DNA from: Actinomucor elegans
Lineage: Eukaryota; Mucoromycota; Mucoromycetes; Mucorales; Mucoraceae
Assembly (NCBI GenBank): GCA_026027325.1
Contig: JAMSLZ010000010.1
Coordinates: forward strand, 310,001-374,000
Direction: 5' to 3'
DNA length: 64,000 nucleotides
Program-made: the position numbers and the translations under genes
Shown: in pieces, positions 55,742-64,000 of the stretch
How positions within the stretch are numbered: the first letter of the stretch is position 1
Layout of the letters: every line of letters begins with the position of its first letter
Notes under the pieces: generated by a model
Databases searched by the model: none
What the model was told of the DNA's origin: nothing
What the model saw: the letters and a program-made list of their open reading frames with translations, nothing else

Positions 55742-56666
55742 CAACAAATGCTAACTAAATATAGTTCTCTTATATGTACGTTCGTTAGCTAAACCAGTGA
55801 GGGTATCATCGACTTCTGTAAAAGCTATGCATTTCCGTAGCAGTTAAGCTCAATTTACTCAAATATACATTGCCTTGTTTCCAAAACGTAATCTAGGGAA
55901 GATCCGTTTTATGACACTGATGGATTTGGGCGCCAACACGAGTATATCTTCTCAATCACTAGTAAAATAACTCTTCACAGAAAGTGTCTAATGTTTACCT
56001 TGTGCTCAGAGCAGCATAGGACTGCTCAACGTTAGGGGGGGGGGAGTACACGTAGAACAAAAGGCAAGTACTTAGTCTACCAACTGTTTCTAATAGCAGA
56101 TCGGCAGCATTACCTTTTTAGATAGAATTGAACTTAGTCAAACGTTATCCAAGCGTTTTTGTACAACGAGCTTTATATAATCACTTTTTGAATCTCAATC
56201 ATCGTGACACTGTATAAGAGAGTTTAGAATATCTTTTTATCTTAAATCAGTTCTTTTTTATCCAGATCAATGCTATTACTAGTAGCTTTTTAATCAATTC
56301 AAGCTATTTTAAATCTATTATTAAGGTAAATGCAAACAGATGCAGACTGTCCAGACGCCCCGAAATGAAATGCTCTACTACACAAATGAATGATAAGAGT
56401 TTAAGAGAAGGCTTTTAAGTTAACGTGTGTGAGAAAAATAAGCACTAGATATCTGAAAATTAGTAAAGGGTTTTCCACGAAACTACAAAAAAGCAGGTAC
56501 AGCCTTTAGAACAACCTTCAATTTACTAGAATACCAGGATAATCACTTTCTCCGGCAAAAAAAAAGAGAAAACTTTTTCCAAGCTGGAAAAAAAAAAAGC
56601 AGGGTCAATTTCTTCTCTTTCTCTCTCTATTTGTTTTTTTTTTTCTTTTCTTTCGTTATTTGGGCC
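55742..56666. other. Divergent intergenic region
   Basis: Between the FAD oxidase (minus) and the SET/MYND gene (plus). Contains a run of 10 G at about 56,035-56,044 and a pyrimidine-rich stretch (TCTTCTCTTTCTCTCTC) just upstream of the SET/MYND start. No gene. Confidence 0.5.
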
Positions 56667-58229
56667 ATGTTGGATACTTTTATCAAAGAGCAAAAGAGGA
56701 TAAGAATTGATGATACAAAGTTAGTAGCTTCCGAATACATCAAAGCAGGTTCAACTGTACTTGTTCAAGCGCCTTTAGCATCAGTACCATTGCCTGCCAA
56801 ACGTCACCAGCGCTGTAACTACTGTCTTCGTAAAGCACAACTTCAGTGTTGTTCACGCTGTCGATCCGCCTACTTTTGCAGTAACTCTTGTTTTCGTAAC
56901 GCTTGGCTCCATTTCCACCGAGTGCTTTGCGAGCCCCAAGAAACGGATATCTATAAAGACGTGGATGCTGATAGATGGCTTCTGGAGAGAACAGCACTTA
57001 CCCTGCACAGTCACGATCGTCTGAATAAGCAGCAATCGCATTCTCCGCCTCACTTGCCATTTGCCATCGAGGCTCTACAGTTACACACTCCGCATATTGC
57101 CCCAGGCACAGAACAGCATCAGCATAATACCACCGTGGCAGACGTAGCCAAATTCTTAGAGCCTTTTGATTGCCAAATATCGACACAGGATCTAGATGCC
57201 TTATGGCATCGTATCAAGCTTTCTTCTTTTCCTATTTTAGATCCAGAGCATCATTTGGAACAAATGGCCGTTGGTGTGTACCCGGTCACTTCACTCTATG
57301 TGACTCACTCGTGTCGTCCCAATGCTGCTCTTTTATATAAGCAAAGTATGCAGTCCATTATCACACTCGATGATATTTTGCCTGGCGAAGCCATCACTAT
57401 CTCCTATGTGGATTTGATCAGCACAAAAGCACAACGTACAAAAGCATTACAAGAAAGATTCGGCCCTGATTTCGTGTGTCATTGTATACGTTGTGAGGGT
57501 GAATTAGCTTCGATTGATGCAGCATTAGAAAAGGGCGAATCACTCGGGATCAGTTATGAGGAAGGATTGACGTTACTGAGCGAACATATCAAATCATGGT
57601 CTGTGTTGGACATGGTCAGAGTAGCCGAATTGAGAGAGAAAGACAGTTGGTCGCCTATTCAAGTGATGGATCCACCCCAATTTGCACATTTTGTCAGCCG
57701 TATAGCAGCACCTGATATGTATTATGGCACTATGGATGATAGAAAGAATAGTCAAGACAAGACATACAAGGTGTCTCTCAAGGAAGACAGAGCATATTTA
57801 TTGCAGCGTATTCCTCAAGTGATGATGGCTCTGTTAGAAGTGCCTCAGATCCCTGCGTTTACTATATCAATGATCAGAGCTGCAGAGGAGCTGCTGTTGC
57901 AACGCATCCTAAAGGGCCGTTGGGTAGAAACCTCTCGATGCGCTCTATACTTATTTGTGGTGTATCGATTATTATATCCACCTCTTCACCCTAAGCTGGC
58001 TTATCATACCCTCATTCTAGCAAGATCTGGTTGGAACGCCCTTGTAGAAATGGAATTAATAGGTGTAGAGAAAAAATTGGAAAGAATCTATGCCAATGGT
58101 ACCAAAACTTGGATCGAGCTGGCGAGAAATGCAATTGAAGCTAGTTTTGGAAGAGAATCCAACTTGTGGAGAGACGTAATTGAACTTCAATGGGTTTATG
58201 AGCGCGAACGTAATATAAGAAGCTCATAG
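56667..58229 (+). CDS. SET and MYND domain protein (SMYD-type lysine methyltransferase)
   Basis: Intronless, 520 residues; the ATG at 56,667 is the first in frame, the upstream extension being T-rich non-coding sequence. A split SET domain surrounds a MYND zinc finger at residues 50-88 (CNYCLRKAQLQCCSRCRSA, YFCSNSCFRNAWLHFHRVLC). The SET core has YVTHSCRPNAALLY at about 212 (the NHSC motif with Thr in place of Asn) and GEAITISYVD at about 240, followed by a post-SET cysteine cluster CHCIRC. The C-terminal half is helical and TPR-like. It probably methylates protein lysines using S-adenosylmethionine. The Asn-to-Thr change touches a cofactor-binding position, so activity should not be assumed. 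Confidence 0.89.
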   Translation: MLDTFIKEQKRIRIDDTKLVASEYIKAGSTVLVQAPLASVPLPAKRHQRCNYCLRKAQLQCCSRCRSAYFCSNSCFRNAWLHFHRVLCEPQETDIYKDVDADRWLLERTALTLHSHDRLNKQQSHSPPHLPFAIEALQLHTPHIAPGTEQHQHNTTVADVAKFLEPFDCQISTQDLDALWHRIKLSSFPILDPEHHLEQMAVGVYPVTSLYVTHSCRPNAALLYKQSMQSIITLDDILPGEAITISYVDLISTKAQRTKALQERFGPDFVCHCIRCEGELASIDAALEKGESLGISYEEGLTLLSEHIKSWSVLDMVRVAELREKDSWSPIQVMDPPQFAHFVSRIAAPDMYYGTMDDRKNSQDKTYKVSLKEDRAYLLQRIPQVMMALLEVPQIPAFTISMIRAAEELLLQRILKGRWVETSRCALYLFVVYRLLYPPLHPKLAYHTLILARSGWNALVEMELIGVEKKLERIYANGTKTWIELARNAIEASFGRESNLWRDVIELQWVYERERNIRSS

Positions 58230-60321
58230 TCATGTATCACTTTGAATAAGCAATAATACTAATATACACCTTCTTTTCCTTTCTACCTTATCATACATAT
58301 CTACTTTCTTTATAAATATTTTCTTATTTTTGTCACAATAAACATACAATTCATCCCCCAACTCAACACTCAAGCATGAGTTGATACAAAGCCAGCTCCA
58401 AGTTTAAAAACCTTCGAACAAGGCGCTTGATAGGATGAAGAGGTTATAGTAGATTTAGAGTTTCAGTTGTTTACCAGATTCAGTAGTTCATTTTGAACAT
58501 GGAAAGCTAATCAGATGCGACATTACATCTAGATCTGATTAGAAATCTATTGATCATTAAATTTAGATGGTTATAAAATTCATGCGTTTTACAGTAGGAT
58601 CTGGAAATAATGATGTTGGAAAATTATCGCCACATCAAGGTTATTAATATACAAATGACTTTCAATGAAACTAAAGAGCTGCATATAACAAAAAATCCTC
58701 AAACTCGTGAATGCCATACCGAGAAGCATGTAACCAAATGAAAACAAAGATATACTTTGTTCTGACCGACTCTACAGTAATGTTTAAAATAGAAATCAAG
58801 CAATGGCCGTTTTTTTTTTATATATATATCTAACCTTGACTAATTTTTCATCTATTAAAAAAGCTTTCCTGTGGGCGCAATAGATCATTGAAGCTGACGA
58901 TCGAATACAAACTTCTTTCCAACCCTTCCGACAAGTTAACATCATTTTCACTCTGATTATTAGTCTTGTTTTGTTTACTTCTCCCCCCCCCCCCTATAAT
59001 GTAGCTATATGCAGACAGACAAAAGTACCAACTACAACTTAACTAATGTTTAGTTGATAGGCTACACAAAGCTGAGGTATCTAGACAATAATAACTTGCT
59101 TTCAATGAAAAAATCCTGGGAAGACTGTTCGTAGTGCTGTTGCCATTGGTTCTGATGATGAACCGACTGGTATTTTATTACAGAGTTTGATCCAATAAGA
59201 ACAATAAAATCAAAAATAGCATCGACAAAGGATATGTTTGGGCTTAATAATGACTACTATACACGATTAAGTCTCGTATGTCGCGCATCCTTTTTTTTTT
59301 TTTTTTTTAAAAAAAAAACTCTACAATCATGCCTAGAAATGTTGGTTAGCCTATGATCATCTAAATCTGTCTGAATTCTCTTCTGTTTGACATCCATGAT
59401 AATATCAATAGGAGTAGAAACTAAAAGATGGTAAAATTACTTGTCTTCAACTGGTAGCGAGTTTTTACTGACAGGATGAAGTAATCCTGAAAGATTGAGT
59501 AATAAGAGTAGATTGCGATAGATGTACTATCAAACTAAATACATAGGGATTTATTTGTAATTATGATATTTTTGGAGGTAATGTACGCTAGCATTGAGGC
59601 AGATAGAAAGTAGACATAATATTTAGATATGTTTTGTTACAATGAAGCATTATTATAACTATTACAAAAATTGAACTCTCAAGTAATCACGATATGAACA
59701 ACTGTAATAGCCAACAAGCAAACGAACTGTAGTCTTTCGTTTCATATGATCGAGGTAGCACCAATCGATTACTGAAGATGGTAAGTGGCAATCCAACTCA
59801 AAGATGAAGCTCACCTTAATATCAAACATCACCAGCAAGACTTTCATATCCAGTGACAGCACTTTCTCCTGTTATGGTTGAGTCAACATTATTACGTTCA
59901 TCCATTCCCATTGATGCCTCTTCCCGTAACAGCATAACTTGATGACACTAGGAAAGCCTGGTTTCGCAACGAATCGTTTTCAATAATATCGATGATTTTA
60001 TTATGTTGTGTATGTTTACAAAGATATGCAGCCGATCTAAGCATTTCGGACTGTTTAGCCTGAAATATGTTCTGAAGTACCAATTGATTCTTGCAAAAAA
60101 AAAAAAGCAAACACCAATTAAGTTTCTTAAAAGTACCAATTCGTTTAACAAAAGCGCAAAATTGGTATTGGAATCACTGGGAGTAGTAGATTCTAATTCA
60201 AATTACGCTTGTATTGCGTGGAGCGTGCTACAAACGCGGTTCTTATAATATGAGATATTCCATCAAATTCTTTTTCTTCATCTTGTAGATTAAACTAAGC
60301 CTTGCTCTTTTCCTCGACAAA
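58230..60321. other. 2.1-kb gene-free region
   Basis: Contains one well-preserved dispersed repeat copy, a weak second one at about 58,835, a C12 run at about 58,983-58,994, and a T18-A10 junction at about 59,291-59,319. Minus-strand frames at 59.7-60.5 kb are chance overlaps. CT-rich sequence (CTTGCTCTTTTCCTCGAC) precedes the P5A start. Confidence 0.5.
58480..58595 (-). repeat. Dispersed repeat copy, reverse orientation
   Basis: On the minus strand: AATTTAATGATCAATAGATT, AGATGTAATGTCGCATCTGA, CCATGTTCAAAATGAACTAC, CTGAATCTGG. It spans the full core including the upstream TAATGATCAATAGAT. Confidence 0.7.
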
Positions 60322-60785
60322 ATGTAAGATCCCCTTTGGCAAATTAATTTTCCACTAATGCGTTTCAATATAGGACGCAAACGCTTGTTCAGTCTGAACG
60401 AGTAGCTTCGGCCGCTTTGTTGAGACCGTTGCCTAGACAATGGCATTTGTATGTGTGGCCATTTGTCAGCATGTTCTATCCTGTTTTCACCTACGTTTAC
60501 TACAATCACTATGATACCTATTTAGGTTCTGAAGAATGGACTTTTGTTGCTTTGGGAGGTATAATTACTTTACATGCCATGACTTTCTTGGTCTGTCAAT
60601 GGAGCGTTGACTTTAAGGCCCTTTTTACGTGTATCAAGGTATATCATGAGCAAACGATAGTTGGAAATGGATCATTTATAGAATATTACTCAATAGGAAA
60701 CCGATATCCATAAGGCTACTATCATCAAGATTGTACCTTTCCGTTATCAAGGAAAAGGCACTCTTGTTCAACTGGAACATAGCAA

Positions 60786-60828
<43 letters not shown>

Positions 60829-63800
60829 CAGGTGCTTGGATATACGTGTTAACTAATATCTCTTAAAGACTTTTGAAGATGAAGACGAGATTTCGTTCTT
60901 ATTCCAACAAAAGAAGTTTGTTTGGAATGCTGACAAGAAGCAATTCCAAAAGCTCCTTTACCCTTCTGATCTCAATCACACTGTTCATTCTTATCAAAGC
61001 ACCAAGGGTTTGTCTACCAAGAGAGAAATCGACTCATTGACTCATTCTTATGGTTTAAACAAGTAAATGATAAGACGTGATTTAGAGTCAAGAAAGGCTA
61101 CTAACATATTGTGTATAGGTTTGAAATCCCTTTGCCTACCTTTGCCGAACTTTTCAAAGAGCATGCAGTCGCACCCTTCTTTGTCTTTCAGATATTTTGT
61201 GTTGGCCTTTGGTGTTTGGATGAATATTGGTATTATTCCCTTTTCACGCTTTTCATGTTGGTTGTGTTTGAATGTACAGTGGTCTATCAACGTCTTCGTA
61301 CTATTGGTGAGTTCCGTGGTATGAATCAAAAGCCCTATCCTGTATTTGTCAAACGTGAAAGACGATGGATTCAAATTCAGAGCGATGAATTATTGCCTGG
61401 AGATGTAGTATCTATTGTACGTACAAAGGAAGATCAAGGTGTGCCTTGTGATTTGGTAATTGCAGATGGTTCATGTATTGTGAACGAAGCAATGCTTTCT
61501 GGTGAATCTACGCCCTTGTTAAAGGTATGGTGTAAATGGAATGGATGAAACAGGGAAACTGATAGCAATTCAACTCCGTAGGAATCCGTTGCTTTAAGAG
61601 ATCCTAATGATGAGTTTGATATGAATGTTACTGATAGATTGAATGTCTTGTACGGCGGTACCAAGGTACTTCAAGTTACTTCTTGCAAAAACGAAGTTCC
61701 TCCGGATGAAGGATGTGTTTGTGTTGTAGCTCGTACTGGTTTCGGTACTTCTCAAGGTGAACTTGTGCGTACCATGATCTTTTCTACTGAACGTGTTTCT
61801 GCCAATAACTTTGAGGCTCTCTTGTTTATCTTGTTCTTACTTATTTTTGCCATTGCTGCCTCTGGTTATGTTTGGCAAGAGGGTGTGAAGAATGACCGTA
61901 AAAAGTCCAAGCTCTTGTTGGATTGTATCTTGATTATTACTTCTGTCGTTCCACCAGAATTGCCTATGGAGTTGAGTTTGGCTGTCAACAGTAGTTTGGT
62001 TGCTCTTTCCAAGTACGCCATTTACTGTACTGAACCCTTCCGTATCCCTTATGCTGGCCGTGTTGATGTCTGTTGTTTTGACAAGACTGGTACCTTGACT
62101 GGTGAAGATCTTGTCTTTGAAGGTGTAGCCTATGCTGACACCAGTAAGCCTGTTACTGAATTATCTAAAGCTACTGAGGTACCTGATGCTACTCGCTGGG
62201 TTTTATCCAGTGCTCATGCTTTGGTTGAACTTGAGGATGGTATCGTTGGTGATCCCATGGAAAAAGAAACACTTAAAGCTCTTGAATGGAATTTAGGACC
62301 TAATGATACTGTATTCCCCAAGGGAGAAAAGCGGGGCCAAAGTTTGCAAATCCGTCGTCGTTATCAATTCTCATCTGCTTTGAAGCGTCAATCGTCTGTG
62401 TCTACCTTGACACATCCTAGTTTCAATGCACCCAAGTCTTTTGTGGCTGTCAAAGGTGCTCCCGAGACCTTAAAAACCATGTATAGTACTGTTCCTGAAG
62501 GCTATGTTGAAGCATACAGACATTTCACTCGCAAAGGAAGTCGTGTGTTGGCTCTTGGTTACAAATTCTTGGATCATCATCTTAGCACTAACGAAATCAA
62601 CGATTTGCCTCGTGAATCTGCTGAATCTAATCTTATCTTTGCTGGTTTCATCGTCTTTACTTGTCCTTTGAAGGACGATGCTATTGAAGCTTTGAAGGAA
62701 CTGAACGAATCTTCTCATCGTTGTATTATGATTACCGGAGATAATCCTCTTACTGCCTGTGCCGTTGCTCGTGAAGTTGCTATTATTGAACGCGATGTAT
62801 TGATTGTCGACCGTGATGAATCGCGCAAGGATAACAAGGTTCTCTTCCACAGTATTGATGAGTCGTACCGTGTTGAATTTACTCCTGGAGAGCCTTTGAA
62901 CAAGACACTTTTGGATCAGTACGATCTCTGTTTGACTGGTTCTGCCATGTCTCAATTTATGCCCCACAAGGACAATATGAACATGATCTTGGAACATACT
63001 TGGGTTTATGCTCGTGTATCTCCTTCTCAAAAGGAATACTTATTAACAGGACTCAAGGATTTGGGTTATACTACTTTGATGGCTGGTGATGGTACAAATG
63101 ATGTAGGTGCATTGAAGCAAGCTCATATTGGTGTTGCCCTCTTGGATGGTACACCCGAGGATCTGCAAAAGATTGCTGAACGTCAACGTATTGAACGTAT
63201 GAAGGCCATGTATGAACAGCAAAAGAGTATTTCTGCTCGTTTCAACCAACCTCCTCCACCTCCTCCACCTGCTATTGCCCATCTTTACCCTGAATTCGCT
63301 GCTCAATTGCAACAACAACAGAATCAAAACTTGACTCCTGCTCAAAGACGCCAATTGGAACAAAAGAAGAAGATTGAAGAGGCTACCCAAAAGATGATGG
63401 AAGGCATGGATATGGAAGAGCCACCTACGATCAAGTTTGGTGATGCTTCTGTTGCTGCCCCTTTCACTTCCAAGCTTCGTAATGTTACATCAAGTAAGTT
63501 TATTGTGTAAAAAAAAAAAAAAGTGCTCTGGCCCAATCTAACACACTACTCTATAGTCAATAATATCATTCGTCAAGGCCGTTGTACACTTGTAGCTACA
63601 ATTCAAATGTACAAGATTTTAGCTTTGAATTGTTTGATTTCTGCCTATAGTTTGTCTGTATTGTATCTTGATGGTATCAAGTTTGGTGATCTTCAAGTCA
63701 CCATTTCTGGTATGTTGATGGCTGTCTGTTTCCTTTGTATTTCCAGAGGCAAGCCTCTTCAAAAACTGTCTAAGGAGCGTCCTCAACCCAATATTTTTAA

Positions 63801-64000
63801 TCCTTATATCATCTTGTCCGTCTTGGGTCAATTCACTATTCACATTGTATCTTTGATCTATATCAATGCACTTGCCAAGTCTTTAGAACCGTAAGTTTTC
63901 AGTTATTTATTGAATTCTGTTAATAACATTTGATATATAGACCAAAGGAAGTTGATTTGGAAGGTGAATTCGAACCTAGTTTGTTAAACAGCGCTGTTTA
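60322..64000 (+). CDS. SPF1: P5A-type ATPase (Spf1/ATP13A1 family), 3' end outside window
   Basis: Endoplasmic-reticulum P-type ATPase that extracts or dislocates misinserted transmembrane helices. Exons: 60322-60323, 60374-60638, 60715-60786, 60869-61062, 61119-61524, 61582-63493, 63557-63890 and 63941 onward; all joins keep phase and the gene is still open at 64,000. The start codon is split: AT, a 50-bp intron (GTAAGATC...CAATATAG), then G, giving MTQTLVQSERVASAALLRP. Signatures: LPGDVVSIV, GESTPLLKES, PPELPMELSLAVN (P5A-specific M4), CFDKTGTLTGEDLVF (phosphorylated Asp), MITGDNPLTACAVARE, MAGDGTNDVGALKQAHIGVALL. A proline- and Gln-rich insertion (FNQPPPPPPPAI onward) follows the hinge motif, as in other fungal P5A enzymes. 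Intron 3 contains an A39 run. Confidence 0.97.
60789..60825. repeat. Poly(A) tract of about 37 nt inside an intron
   Basis: The A run starts directly after the GT donor of P5A intron 3 and makes up almost half of this 82-bp intron. Confidence 0.9.

Noticed and set aside
59662..60248. Several overlapping 60-80-codon frames on both strands
   Set aside because: No family resemblance, mutually overlapping, AT-rich composition; they lie in the promoter side of the P5A gene.

Overview
The window is nuclear DNA of a filamentous fungus, most likely a zygomycete of the Mucorales (Mucoromycota). The evidence is an AT-rich genome, many short introns (about 45-70 bp, GT...AG, with CTAAC/CTAAT-type branch sites), T- or CT-rich tracts and TATA boxes just upstream of start codons, and the gene complement. 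I cannot name the species from the sequence alone.

Layout of the host genes, left to right: a retrotransposon gag remnant (about 1.0-1.4 kb); cytochrome c heme lyase (minus, 1.4-2.4 kb); an unrecognised acidic multi-exon protein (minus, 3.6-5.4 kb); porphobilinogen synthase (plus, 8.3 kb); a membrane-anchored sphingomyelinase-like phosphodiesterase (plus, 9.4-11.0 kb) that converges within 10 bp on mitochondrial tryptophanyl-tRNA synthetase (minus, 11.0-12.2 kb); a broken unknown gene (13.2-14.4 kb); an F-box/WD40 protein (plus, 15.8-17.4 kb); a 3-ketoacyl-CoA thiolase (minus, 19.4-20.7 kb); an SPX-ACT-phosphoserine phosphatase fusion (minus, 28.4-30.4 kb); a SAC3/GANP mRNA-export factor (plus, 31.9-35.3 kb); pyruvate carboxylase (minus, 35.7-39.5 kb); a KAR9/GAS2 microtubule-linker protein (minus, 46.3-48.7 kb); a MATE transporter (minus, 49.2-50.8 kb); a small three-exon PMP3-like protein (plus, 51.3-51.7 kb); a secreted FAD-linked oxidase (minus, 53.8-55.7 kb); a SET/MYND methyltransferase (plus, 56.7-58.2 kb); and a P5A-type ATPase (plus, 60.3 kb to beyond the right edge). 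The genes are metabolic and housekeeping genes with no evident clustering by pathway; heme lyase and porphobilinogen synthase both serve heme biology but are unlinked transcription units.

Mobile and repeated DNA: a complete, apparently very young Ty3/Gypsy element (21,403-27,274) has two 410-bp LTRs that I read as identical, gag, a pol in the -1 frame and a pol stop inside the 3' LTR. A 4.6-kb fold-back structure (40,011-44,655) has two 1,127-bp inverted arms around a decayed LINE reverse transcriptase. A second, smaller hairpin lies at 52.7-53.5 kb. A short (about 110 bp) diverged repeat family is scattered through nearly all long intergenic gaps in both orientations, and its AGATCT-bearing 5' end sits at the hairpin edges. 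Several 29-41 nt poly(A)/poly(T) tracts are also present.

Most noteworthy: the SPX-ACT-HAD phosphoserine phosphatase fusion, which would put serine synthesis under an inositol-pyrophosphate/phosphate-sensing domain and carries a 1-nt frame break in this copy; the dispersed repeat family and its link to the hairpins; and the P5A ATPase whose start codon is split by an intron. Exon boundaries were assigned by hand from splice consensus and frame continuity; no database search was possible.
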